A stretch of 64,000 nucleotides of DNA, from assembly GCA_030144725.1 (NCBI GenBank), contig JASKMD010000031.1:4556197-4620196 (forward strand), given 5' to 3'. Position numbers and translations under genes: made by a program. The DNA is from Haematococcus lacustris (taxonomy: Eukaryota > Chlorophyta > Chlorophyceae > Chlamydomonadales > Haematococcaceae). The notes beneath the pieces were generated by a model. The model was not told the origin of the DNA, made no database searches, and worked only from the letters and a program-made list of their open reading frames with translations. Of the stretch, positions 53,461-63,296 are shown piece after piece; positions within the stretch are counted from its first letter, which is position 1; each line of letters begins with the position of its first letter.

Positions 53461-55014
53461 ATGGTTTCCGACCGACGTACACACAGCAACATGACGGACA
53501 AAGAGCCTCCTGGCAACTCCAACGCCGGGTCTGGTGTTACCACAGCCCCGCCTGTTACAACTCCACTGGAAACAGCGTTCGATATGATGGACAAGCTCAT
53601 CGAAGCCGCACAGGCTAATCCAGCCATGCGTGAGAAGTTCAAGGCGGTGTTTAACACCCCGTCAGGCGGCTCTATGGCCCCTGAGAATGGTCCTGGTGAC
53701 GGCCTTGGCGATGCCCGTGGTGAAGGCATCGAGGAAGGCGAGATGGACGTGCCGCCAGGACCCTACACTGGAGGAGACCTGGAATACATTGAGGAGCTGG
53801 AGCAACGCCAAGCCCAGCTGGTGGCTGAGAACGAGGCTATGCGGCAGACGCTCTCCACCATCAACACTCAAGTAAGGCCTCGAGCTCCTACAGGCCCTAG
53901 GTCAGATCCAGCGGGTAGGCCTGATGCGTCTGCGTTGCCTGATCGATCTCTGGGGAACAACGGGCAGCGGGAACGAGCTGTCCCTATGGGCCCTCCTGTT
54001 TCAGAACTGCCTATGCCTTTGTCGCTGAGTGCCAGGTCTATACCAGGTCCCGACAAATGGACTGATGCTTGCAGTGCTACTCATCGCAGAGCCTCTGCGT
54101 TTTGTGACGACTTAGAACGTCACTGTGCTCGCTACAGGCTTGATGTCGCGTCTGCTATGCCTGCTTTTTTGACTGGCACAGCCCGCAACACCTGGTACCC
54201 CTCAGTCAAAGACGCATATGCTGCTTTGTATGCTGACGCACCTGACTGGGCTTACCTTCGTTCCGCCTTCTGTGAATACACAGGCGATGACCTTAGGGAT
54301 GACTGCAATGTGGCTCGTACCAAGCTCATTGACGGGTCTCTTCAGATGACCACTGGCATGCTCTTGGGCAGCTATATCATTGCCTTCAGAAACAACTTGC
54401 TGATTGCAGGTTCTGACAGCATGTGCCAGCCTTTGCTGTGCATGGTGTTTACCAGAGGTCTCAGCCCTGCTTTGCAGACTGCTGTTTTGAAGGATCTGGC
54501 TCCTTTCAAGGACCCCACTCTGTCTCAGGCCATTGATGCTGCTCGGCAGGCGCAGAGGAACATTGTCATGCTGGCCACCACAACACCATCTAAGGGTGCT
54601 GTGTCTAATGGTGTCCATGCTGTGCAGGCTGTGGCGGCTATGGGTGGAGGTGCTCGCCCAGGCAGGAGGGGCTGTGGTCCCCCTCCTGGTCCTGCTGGTG
54701 GTAGCAAGCGCCCCAGGAAAGTCAACCTGTGGGCCTCTCCTCGCCCTGAGCCTGGCCAGTACTGTTACAAGTGCTACCATCCTGGTCACCTGTCCAACTG
54801 GCCCTGCCCGTTCCAGCAGTACACTGCTACTGAAGCCCGCCGCAGATCTGGCTACCAGAACCCACCTAACGGTGCCAAGAAGCCTGGGCAGAAGTCTGAC
54901 TCTAAGCCTCCCTCTGAGCCAGAGGAGTCTGAGTCTGAGCCTGAGCAGCGTCCTCCACCTGCTCAGCCTAAGGGCCGGCGCTCTCAGTCCGCTCGCATTG
55001 CCGTGGGCCGCTGA
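53461..55014 (+). CDS. Gypsy B gag polyprotein
   Basis: 517 codons from ATG 53461, which overlaps the primer-binding site. A coiled-coil-like stretch (YIEELEQRQAQLVAENEAMR) lies near residues 107-135, a capsid-like region at about 195-345 (WTDACSATHRRASAFCDDLE, LGSYIIAFRNNLLIAGSDSM), and a zinc-knuckle-like CYKCYHPGHLSNWPC near residue 437. Its spacing is CX2CX4HX5C, one residue longer than the usual CX4 end. The tail is Ser/Glu/Pro-rich. The frame ends with UGA at 55012, and pol continues in the same frame right after it. Gag forms the retrotransposon particle and binds its RNA. Confidence 0.9.
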   Translation: MVSDRRTHSNMTDKEPPGNSNAGSGVTTAPPVTTPLETAFDMMDKLIEAAQANPAMREKFKAVFNTPSGGSMAPENGPGDGLGDARGEGIEEGEMDVPPGPYTGGDLEYIEELEQRQAQLVAENEAMRQTLSTINTQVRPRAPTGPRSDPAGRPDASALPDRSLGNNGQRERAVPMGPPVSELPMPLSLSARSIPGPDKWTDACSATHRRASAFCDDLERHCARYRLDVASAMPAFLTGTARNTWYPSVKDAYAALYADAPDWAYLRSAFCEYTGDDLRDDCNVARTKLIDGSLQMTTGMLLGSYIIAFRNNLLIAGSDSMCQPLLCMVFTRGLSPALQTAVLKDLAPFKDPTLSQAIDAARQAQRNIVMLATTTPSKGAVSNGVHAVQAVAAMGGGARPGRRGCGPPPGPAGGSKRPRKVNLWASPRPEPGQYCYKCYHPGHLSNWPCPFQQYTATEARRRSGYQNPPNGAKKPGQKSDSKPPSEPEESESEPEQRPPPAQPKGRRSQSARIAVGR

Positions 55015-58000
55015 AGTGTTGCGCAGCCAGACAGCCAGATCTGTGCTGTGTCTGAACCTGAGCAACTGTTGCATGATGCTGCAGTTGTAGGAGCAAGGAG
55101 TGTGAGTAAGCCTAAGGCCAACTCAACTCAGGTTCCTTTGTTAGCCTGCCCTGATGTGTCCCAGCCTGCCCTGCCAACAGGACTGCCATGTTCTGTGTTA
55201 AGTGATGTGCCATGTAAGACTGCTGTGCCTTCTGAGGCTCGGTACCAACAGGCACATGTACTTGGGATGGTTGGACGTGATGGCAAGGTGAGATTCAGGT
55301 TTTCTGGCACCCTGAACCATGATCACAAGTGCTTTTGCCTTGCTGACGGTGGTGCTGATGACTCGTTCATCAGTCACATGTTTGTGTCTAAGCACAAACT
55401 GAAGATGTATGAGTACCCGGTGGCTCTTCGTTATGAAGTTGCCAATAATCAACCGGTGTATTGCACGCACTATGTCAAGGCACACCTGTCCATCCAGCAA
55501 TTCAGCTGCTTTTGCAACTTGACTGGGATGCCAGAACTAGTGCATGAGTATGACATTCTGCTGGGTGCTGACTGGCTTACTGTGCAGGGGGCTCTGGTCG
55601 ATTACGTCGACAAGTCCCTTACCCTGCGTACCCCTAAGGGCAGGCCTGTACTCCTACCTTCAGCTATTAGCAAAGGTGGGTCAGTGAACTGTACAGTTGA
55701 GTCTCAATCTACTGTAAACCCTGTAAAAGAAGCTTATGCTATACCCCCTGGTTTCCTTGAGCCTGGCTCAGGTGGTGTTTCTACACCCCTGTCCGCCAAA
55801 GATGCAAGATGGCTCAAGCAAGATGGCTCAAGATGGGCTGCAAGATGGCTCAAGCAAGGTGGTACAGGTGTGGTGGCATTGGTCTCTTATGAGAACTTGC
55901 AAGACCCACCTGGCGTACCCCCTGAGCAGGCAGCACAGTTGAAGAGCCTCCTTATGGAGTACTCTGATGTGTTTCAGCCTATAACTGGGTTGCCTCCTGC
56001 GCGTAACGTGGGGCATTCCATTCCCTTGCAGGAAGGTGCTAAGCCTCCTGCCAGGCCCAGTTATAGGATGAGTAAGCCAGAACAGGATGAGGTTAAGAAA
56101 CAGGTCACTGACATGTTATCCAAAGGGTTGATTGAGCCTAGCACATCCCCTTATGCAGCGCCCGTTCTTTTTGTAAAGAAGAAAACTGGAGAACTACGTA
56201 TGTGCGTAGACTATCGTCAACTCAATAAGCTCACCATTCGTGACCAATACCCTCTACCCAGGATTGATGATCTATTTGATAAACTTTCTGGTATGACCGT
56301 GTTCTCTTCCCTGGATCTCCAGGCTGGTTACCATCAGATCAGGATCCCTGATGAAGATATTCCTAAAACTGCGTTTAGGACACCCATAGGCCATTACCAA
56401 TACAAAGTTCTGTGCTTTGGTCTAACCAATGCACCGGCCACGTTTCAACGTGCCATGAACCAGGCGTTTGCCGAGGTGATTGACAAGTGTGCCCTTGTAT
56501 ACCTTGATGACATTTTAATCATGTCCAAGTCTATCAAGGAACACCTCGTCCACCTTCGTGAAGTATTCGATTTGTCGAGGAAACACAAATACTTTGCTAA
56601 ACTTTCTAAGTGTGATTTCATGAAAGAGTCTTTACCTTTCCTGGGGCACATCATCTCTAAAGATGGTGTAGCTGTAGACCCCAGTAAGGTGGCTGCAATA
56701 AAAGACTGGCCTGTTCCTACGAACCTGACAGCCTTGCAGTCATTCCTTGGCATGGCCAATTATGTACGTAAATTTGTACATAATTTCAGTGCCATTGCAG
56801 CTCCACTCACTAATCTGACTGGGCCTGAAGGCAAATCTTTCAACTGGGAGGAGTGGCCTAAACCTCAGTTAGATGCCTTCAACGCTGTAAAGCAGGCAGT
56901 CATGCGTGTGCCTATGCTCCGCCTTCCTGATACAACCAAACCTTTCCAAGTCTACTGTGACGCTTCATTACTGGGTGTCGGGGCAGTCTTGATGCAGGAT
57001 GGTTATCCCCTTGCTTATTATTCTCGTAAGCTTACAAAGGCTGAAAAGAATTATACCACTGGGGAGCAGGAAACACTGGCTATTATTGCTGCGTGTACAC
57101 AGTGGCGATGCTACCTTGAAGGTGTGCAATTCACACTGTATACTGATCACCGCCCTCTAGAGGCACTACCTACGCAGTCTACACTGTCCCGTAGGCAGAG
57201 CCGCTGGTTGGAATTCCTGTCCCGATTTGATTACACCATCAAATACCTACCTGGCAACACTAATCCTGCAGACCCACTGTCACGTATTCCAGTAACTTCA
57301 GCGACGGCTAAGACTGATACTGACAAAATCCTGGTGACGACCAGGCAGCAGAAGCGGAGATTACAGGAGGGGGAGGAAGCCGGTGCGGGTACACCGTTGG
57401 GCAGCGGCAGCGGAGGCAGCGAACAGCAGCCTACCGCTGGATCAGACCCTGACCATGATGCTGACTCTGATGATGCTCTAAAGCCATCAGAGTGTAAGCG
57501 GTTGAGGTGGGCTGACCCGGTCTCTAAAGACTGTGAGTCACAGGTCCCTGAGTGTCCTGGTCACCCTTCTCAGGTCACAGATTGGCTAATTAGTGCCTAT
57601 AGCACTGATCCCGCCTTTGCTGAACCTAATGAGGAGTGGGAAATGACCCAGGAGGGACTGTGGCGACATCTTGATAAAGGCACTATTATAGTCCCTAATG
57701 ATATTCAGCTGCGAGAGCATATTTTGCACGAAATGCATGATGCTAAGTATGCTGGCCATGTTGGCATCACCAAAACCTTGGAGCGTGTGCGCAGGGTGTT
57801 CTGGTGGAAAACTATGCGCACTGATGTTAGACACTATGTGGCTAACTGTGATGCATGCCAACGTAATAAAGCCTCTCGCCAGGTTCCTGGTGGGTTGCTA
57901 AATCCCTTGTCTATACCTGGGTACCGCTGGGAATCTGTCACCATGGATTTGGTGGTTAAGCTTCCAGTCGGTGTGCATGGCTATGACTCAATCTGTGTGG

Positions 58001-58031
58001 TTGTGGATCGTCTTTCAAAGATGGTTCACCT
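55015..58031 (+). CDS. Gypsy B pol: protease, RT, RNase H, integrase first part
   Basis: Open from the codon after the gag UGA, in the same frame; the first in-frame GTG is at 55048. The protease-like domain has CLADGGADDSFIS (55345-55356 encodes D-G-G-A) and EYDILLGADWL. RT has FVKKKTGELRMCVDYRQLN and YLDD at 56500-56511. RNase H has QVYCDASLLGVGAVL and TDHRPL. The integrase zinc site is HEMHDAKYAGH...CDACQ (about 57730-57860), then WESVTMDLVVK with the first catalytic Asp. The frame is interrupted at 58031 by a hAT element inside KMVHLIPC and resumes at 59625. Apart from the insertion it looks functional. Confidence 0.92.
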
Positions 58032-59616
58032 CAGTGTTTTTTTTTTCATTTGGCCTCTTTCCAATTTCATAGCACAAAGTGTCATGGCTCAGATTGGGAC
58101 TGTCATGTTCATAGCGCGACCCTATTGGGCCCCATAGCGCACAACAAAAATGTCAAATTAAAGCAATATGCCCAATCAAATGCGGTAGCGCCCACGCACA
58201 GCAGCGTTATCCAGCCACTTGCTAATGGCACGCTCATCTGGGAATGTGTCCAAATCAAATTGATTGCTGCTGAAGACACGGGCGCATACATTCAAGTGGC
58301 ACTCTTGCAGCCTGTTGCGGGTGTCATCTTTGAGGTAAGCCATGGCTGAGAACATGCGCTCCTCCTCCACTGAGCCTGTCATGACCAGAGCAAGCTCTGC
58401 CAGCTTGATTTACTCCAAGATGTCAGCCTTGGTGATGGGTTGGCCAGCCAGGTAGCGCCACAGCTTGGTGGTCTCCTTGGCTGGGTTGGCTGCTGCTGAG
58501 CTTAGCTCCACACGGTGTTCAGCTTGGCAGCGCATGACTTCCACAAATGCTGATTGCTGGGCAGATAGCTTTTGCTGGTCCAACAAGGCTGGCGCCAGTT
58601 GGCCGTTAGCCCAGGGTCGCGTCCATGCAGTACCGGGCCTTGACAATGGCCAGGCGCTCAAAAAAGTCTTCATCGCTGGGCTGCTTGTCCCAGTAGTGGG
58701 CGTACACAACAGCCAGTCCTCTGGCATGCTCCGGTGGGAGGAAGCGGCTGTGTAGGTCACGTACTACAGCATCTGCTGTTGCTGCCAGCTCCTGCTTGGC
58801 ACTGTCGACATGCTGCTGGAAGTCACTGGCTGGCACTGAAGCAGCCCGGCGCCCTTTTGGGGGGATGGCGTACAGCTGTACCGGCACACTGCCTCGCTCA
58901 CTGCCTTCCTCCTCCTCCTCATTCTCACCAAACATTGTCTCCATGTCTGCTGCTGCCTGCCTGCTGCCTACCTCCTCCTCATCCTCACTGTCACTGTCAG
59001 CCTCATCTGATTGCACTGTCATACTGCCACTCCCATGCGGCTGCAATGCCAAATGGCCAGAGCTGTTGTACACCAGGCAGCTGCCAGGTCCTGCCACATT
59101 GGTGAAGGCTGTCAGCTCAGGAAAGTCCAGTGCAGAGAAGGGGGAGGGGCCTGAGTACATGGCAGTGATCTTGTTGGCCGTCAGGGCCACCTCATGCATA
59201 AGGTCCTCGACAAAGAAGGGGTCTTGATGGTATGCAAGTTGCAGTTGAAGCTCTTGTTGCAGCGTTCGCAGCGCGCCTTGTACTGGTTTGAGGCATCGAG
59301 CCCTTGGTTTGAAAGCCACAGTGGGCGATCGCCAATGAGCCAGCTGTCCTGTTGCTGCCGTTGCTGCCGTGTGCCCTGGCTTGTAAGTAGGCACCATCGC
59401 TACACCCTCGGCGGGCACGGCCATCAGCCATCGGGATTGCGGCGCTTATCCAAATTGCGGCTCTTAGCCGAGCTGCGGCTGCAGTACAAAGTCCACTTTT
59501 TATAACGCGATGCGCTAAGCACAGTCCGCAAGGGGTCCAATCCATAGCGCACGGAGCCCTCTGAAATGTCGCTTTTTATAGCGATCGCTATATATAGCGT
59601 TAAAAAAAAAACACTG
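58032..59616. mobile_element. hAT-type DNA transposon, degenerate
   Basis: 1585 bp with ends CAGTGTTTTTTTTTT and TTAAAAAAAAAACACTG, flanked by the 8-bp target duplication GTTCACCT (58024-58031 and 59617-59624), as expected for hAT elements. Removing it with one duplication restores the gypsy B integrase frame exactly. Internal motifs such as TATAGCG recur near both ends (58110-58140; 59498-59600) and may be transposase-binding sites. Confidence 0.93.
58176..59424 (-). pseudogene. hAT transposase remnant (C-terminal part)
   Basis: The minus-strand frame starts near 59424. It contains an acidic insert (SDEADSDSEDEEEVG) and FLPPEHARGLAVVYAHYWDK, then shifts frame near 58620 to AFVEVMRCQAEHRVELSSAA and ETTKLWRYLAGQP. 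After a single in-frame TAA (about 58409) it ends in the dimerisation motif IKLAELALVMTGSVEEERMF, then SAMAYLKDDTRNRL. That last part is the typical 'ER.FS' C-terminal region of hAT transposases. The BED finger and catalytic core are absent, so the copy is non-autonomous. Confidence 0.8.
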
Positions 59617-60585
59617 GTTCACCTAATCCCATGCATTGAAGCCATGGATGCTAAAGAGTTTGCTGAACTTTACATTGACCACGTATTTAAATACCATGGC
59701 CTGTCTAAAGTTACCATCTCTGATCGTGGTGCGACCTTTAACAATCAGTTCTGGATTGAGGTCAGGAAGCTGATAGGCGTAGACCCTGCTTTCAGCACTG
59801 CTTATCATCCAGAGTCTAATGGGCAAACTGAGCGTACTAATCAAATTGTGGAAGAAATGCTTAGACATTATATCCTGCCTACCCAGGTTGATTGGCCTAG
59901 ACATCTGGCTTTTGCCGAGTTTGCCATCAATAATTCCTGGCAGGAGTCCATTCAGTCTACACCATTCCTGGTGAACTATGGACAGTCACCCATTACGCCT
60001 ATGTTGCATAAGCTGCCCAGGCCGTGCCTCTCGCCCTCCGCTGAGAGCTTTGCCAAGAAGTGGGAGCATGAGGTGAAGCATGCCCAGGAGTGCATGAGGG
60101 TGGCTCAGGACCGTCAAGAAAGGTATGAGAATAAGCGTAGGCGTGATGTCACGTTCAGCGTGGGTGACAGTGTCTTGCTGAGCACCAAGAACCTGCGCAA
60201 TGCACCAGGCAAAGCACGTAAGTTCTTGCCTAGGTATGTGGGGCCTTTCAAGGTCACAGGTAGGCTAGGTGAGTCTGCCTACAGGTTGGAGCTACCTCCC
60301 ACCATGAGCAGGTTGCACCCCGTGTTTCATGTGTCACTTCTTAAGAAGTACACTGGCAGCCAGGGGTTCCACCCCCCTCCTGTGTTGGAGTGGCTGGAAG
60401 ATGCTCCTCACTATGAAGTGCATAGCCTGTTGAATCACAGGCAGGTACGGTTCAAGAAGCGCATGGAGTACCTGGTCAAGTGGACAGGCTATGATGATAC
60501 CTACAACACTTGGGAGCCAGAAGCTAACCTAGCTGGTGCTCCCCAAATCTTGTCTAGGTATAAGGCTGTGCATAATCTGCCTTGA
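59617..60585 (+). CDS. Gypsy B integrase second part and chromodomain
   Basis: Continues the pol frame after the hAT element: HLIPCIEAMDAKEFAELYID, ISDRGATFNNQFW (second catalytic Asp), ESNGQTERTNQIVEEML (catalytic Glu), the DNA-binding region SVLLSTKNLRNAPGKARKFL, and a C-terminal chromodomain, YLVKWTGYDDTYNTWEPEAN. Stop at 60583-60585. The 3' UTR runs to the polypurine tract at about 60786-60798. Confidence 0.92.
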   Translation, partial: VHLIPCIEAMDAKEFAELYIDHVFKYHGLSKVTISDRGATFNNQFWIEVRKLIGVDPAFSTAYHPESNGQTERTNQIVEEMLRHYILPTQVDWPRHLAFAEFAINNSWQESIQSTPFLVNYGQSPITPMLHKLPRPCLSPSAESFAKKWEHEVKHAQECMRVAQDRQERYENKRRRDVTFSVGDSVLLSTKNLRNAPGKARKFLPRYVGPFKVTGRLGESAYRLELPPTMSRLHPVFHVSLLKKYTGSQGFHPPPVLEWLEDAPHYEVHSLLNHRQVRFKKRMEYLVKWTGYDDTYNTWEPEANLAGAPQILSRYKAVHNLP

Positions 60586-60798
60586 TGTTTGTTGTCCTAA
60601 GTGACTTATGTCACCTGGCCTGGTCCTATGACCATGGTCTCCATGTGACACCTTTTGGTGTGGCATGCTTGTCTGTGGGTGATTGATACCCTTATGGGTC
60701 AGTCTGTCTTGTTAGTGGTCTCTATAGACTGCGAGCCTTGGTACTCTGGGTTATCCCTTGGTACCTTGGCGGAACGGATCTCTTAAGAGGGGGAGGAA

Positions 60799-61028
60799 TG
60801 TAACGGCGCGCGTCCGCGTGTCCGTATTCCACACTTTAGCAGAGTGACTGGGGAGGTCACTGGTGGGCTGTACACTGCCCACCATTCGGGTTCAACTCCC
60901 GGGGGTCCCGTTCTAAACCCAAGCCCAGTTGCTGTGTGACGAGTGCGGTAGTAATGCAGTGGCGCTAATTATTACAACGACATGCTGCTCACTCTGTAAG
61001 ATTAAAGGCAGCGGCTGGCGCCGTGACA
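60799..61028 (+). repeat. 3' LTR of gypsy B
   Basis: 230 bp. Differs from the 5' LTR only at AAAGGCAGCGG versus AAAGGCAACGG, by eye. Confidence 0.95.
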
Positions 61029-61033
61029 GCGTG

Positions 61034-61216
61034 GATCGCCCCCTGGAGCTGAGCCTCTGGCCTGACTGGTCTCCATTGTGCTGCTCAGGCACCAAGACGT
61101 CTGAGGCAGGCAGCAAGCCACTGAGTGACCGGCTGTACAAGGTCCAGGAGCGGGAGCAGCGGGCATGGGAGGTGCGGAGGCCGGCTGCAAGTGAAGAACG
61201 GCTGCAGCTGAGCTAG
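61034..61216 (+). pseudogene. Fanzor/TnpB-like relic, second part
   Basis: Continuation of the relic at 52850-53224 after gypsy B: RPLELSLWPDW, then a tail (KPLSDRLYKVQEREQRAWEV). It parallels RELCWWPEQGALPAKGKEYP in the second relic at 62260-62330. Stop at 61214-61216. Confidence 0.5.
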
Positions 61217-61915
61217 GCCACGCCTCGACCATCATGGTGCTTTGAACTGCACGATCTACGTGTGTGTGTTTGTTGCGGGTACCCCTGAATGCCCATGAAC
61301 GTGCCCTGTGGGTCAGGCAGCTGCCACGGCGTGTGGGAATAAGGAGGAGTGTCATGCTAGGGTGAACCCCTCGGAGCTGGTCACACACAGTGGGCAGGCA
61401 CAATGGCAGGCTATGTCGCCTGCATGGCATTGTGTACGGGCTGGATGTCCCGCTGGGGCGTTTTTGCAGGGTGGCGGCTGTAAAGGTCCAGGGGCCTGGG
61501 GCTGGGCCTTGGGGGCACCACAGCAGCACAGCAGGACCATGGTGGGATGATCCCCCATTGCCTCCCCCATTGCGTCCCCGCATTGTGTCTTGGCCTGTCA
61601 AAGTGGCCTGTTGAAGTGGCCTGTCAAAGTGCAGGGTGGTGTGCAGCAGTTTTGTTTTTTGCATAATACGTAACGATCGGAACCAAAAGCTTGTTTTCCA
61701 GGCCTGACTTTCGTTACCAAACGGTCCCTTGCGTCGACTGGCCTCGGCGGCTTCGTAACTGAAAATGAGTTCTCGGAATCTAAAACTATTATTGCTATAA
61801 GATAATGCTATGCTATCTATTTTCCGTAACGAATCATGACCAGCTGCGTAACCAGCCATGTGATGGTCCTGGACCCTTCGTGACCAGCATCAGCTTGGCT
61901 GTTTTGAAAAAAAGA
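61217..61915. other. Spacer between the two Fanzor-like relics
   Basis: No intact gene. A segment at about 61455-61525 (GGTGGCGGCTGTAAAGGTCC, GGCCTGGGGCTGGGCCTTGG) is similar, inverted, to 53090-53150. AGTGGCCTGT is repeated at 61597-61630. 61650-61830 is noticeably AT-richer than its surroundings and contains several CGTAAC motifs, possibly an unrecognised small insertion. Confidence 0.4.
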
Positions 61916-61922
61916 CCCGCTG

Positions 61923-62418
61923 GTGTGCAGGCCCAAGGGCACAGACCAGCTGCGGGGCAGGGTGGTGCTTGTGGATGAGCACCGCACCACCCGGGTCAGC
62001 TCAGGAGTGAATGGCCAGCAGCCCTGTGAGGAGGAGCTGGACCATAACTGGCTCCGGCAGTCCAAGAGCCAGGGCCCAGCACTCTCCCGCAAGTCAAGTG
62101 TTGCAAGCGAGCCAAGGCTGAGCAGGCAGCTGAGCTCACCAAGCCCACTGAGGGCAAAGGCAAGGGCCAGGGCAAGGCTGCCCGAGTCAAGCCAGCACCA
62201 CAGCCAGGCAGGTGGCTGGACAGGGGCTGCAATGCAGCATTGACATGCAAAGCATCGGGGAGAGCAGGGAGCTGTGCTGGTGGCCAGAGCAGGGAGCTCT
62301 GCCAGCCAAGGGCAAGGAGTACCCTGGCCTGGGCTACAAGCGGGTGCGAGACAAGCCACCCAAGGCCCAACAGCAGCAGCCTGCTGAGGCACAGCAGTGT
62401 GTGCCCCCCCTTAGTTGA
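61923..62418 (+). pseudogene. Second Fanzor/TnpB-like relic
   Basis: Starts CRPKGTDQLRGRVVLVDEHR then TTRVSSGVNGQQPCEEELD. The VDEHRTT context matches the RuvC-II Glu segment of TnpB/Fanzor nucleases. After frameshifts, a Lys/Ala-rich linker is followed by GRWLDRGCNAAL (62208-62240), where the RuvC-III Asp of DRD has become Gly, and then GESRELCWWPEQGALPAKGK and GLGYKRVRDKPPKAQ to a stop at about 62416. The N-terminal and RuvC-I parts are missing. A decayed C-terminal copy, better preserved than the one split by gypsy B. Confidence 0.55.
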
Positions 62419-62816
62419 GCTGTCATGAGCTTACAATCAGCGCATGTCTTTCATGCAAACTCAACACAATAGCCCAAGCGGTTAAACAAAAGTGTAGGTG
62501 GTAGGCACTTATGCACCATGTCCATTTGCATTGGGTATACTCCACACAGCCCATTAACACCATTTGAGTCGGACCACTATTGGCCCCTAGCATTCCCGCT
62601 AGTGGCTGCTAGTGGCCACTACTGGCCCGGCTCAAATGGAGGCCCTAGTGAGGGACAAGGGGGCTGCTAAAGCTATACACAGCGTTTGCGAACTTGCTGG
62701 CTAGAGCCTTACGAAGTACAACATCTGTTACTGGCACTGTTGTAGACCTGCTTGAAACAAATGCAGCAGCCATCAGCAGTTCTGTGCTCTGTTCCAGCGA
62801 CTGCTCATCCCCCAAG
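62419..62816. other. No convincing gene; contains a hairpin
   Basis: A minus-strand frame (62645-62950) overlaps a better-looking short exon: from 62894, after CTGCAG, to a stop at 62817 it reads VCNSERYESGLEHDLGRASM. This may be the last exon of the gene upstream at 63297-64000, but the linking exon is not established. Confidence 0.3.
62560..62639. repeat. Imperfect inverted repeat, 26-bp arms
   Basis: CCATTTGAGTCGGACCACTA (62560 onward) pairs with the inverted CCATTTGAGCCGGGCCAGTA (ending 62639), with four mismatches in 26 and a 28-bp loop (CCTAGCATTCCCGCTAGTGG). Possibly a tiny MITE. Confidence 0.7.
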
Positions 62817-63296
62817 TCAGGCCTGCAGTGAGTCCATGCTGGCACGGCCCAGGTCATGCTCCAAGCCACTTTCATAGCGTTCAGAATTGCACACCTGCAG
62901 CAAAACAGTGGCCACCCATTGGGACAACATGGAACAGCTGTGTGTAACATAGATGGAGAACACTATGTTATCATCATTGACATGGTTACTATTATTAGCA
63001 ACTGTTATTCACACTGTGACATGTGACAGGGGGTGCAATACAGGGAGGTCACATGACCAACGGGTGTTAAGGTAGCATGCAAGGAAGGGGGAGCACAGTG
63101 GGGCTGCAGGGCAGGAGGACTAACCCCATGTACGAATTGCATGCCATGGCGCACGATACGCAGCACTGCATGTGCCCAACAGCTCATACAGTTGTGCATG
63201 GGTGCCTGAGGGCCATAGGCTGGGGCATAGCCCAACAGCCCCTGTGACTGTGCGACGCAAGTGCCTACCACACTATATTGGCTGGCTCACCTTGCA

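Larger units (their letters stand above)
53230..61028 (+). mobile_element. Gypsy B: young full-length Ty3/gypsy chromovirus
   Basis: 230-bp LTRs at 53230-53459 and 60799-61028 (TGTAACGG...GTGACA) differ at one base by eye. The target duplication is GCGTG (53225-53229 and 61029-61033). TGGTTTCCGACCGACG (53462-53477) follows the 5' LTR as the likely primer-binding site and overlaps the gag ATG. AGAGGGGGAGGAA precedes the 3' LTR. It encodes gag, protease, RT, RNase H, integrase and a chromodomain, interrupted by a hAT element at 58032-59616. It landed inside a Fanzor-like relic. Same orientation as the relic, same family as gypsy A. Confidence 0.95.

Noticed and set aside
62645..62950. 101-codon minus-strand frame as a gene
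   Set aside because: It overlaps a better-supported short exon reading in another frame after a splice-acceptor-like CTGCAG, and shows no recognisable domain.
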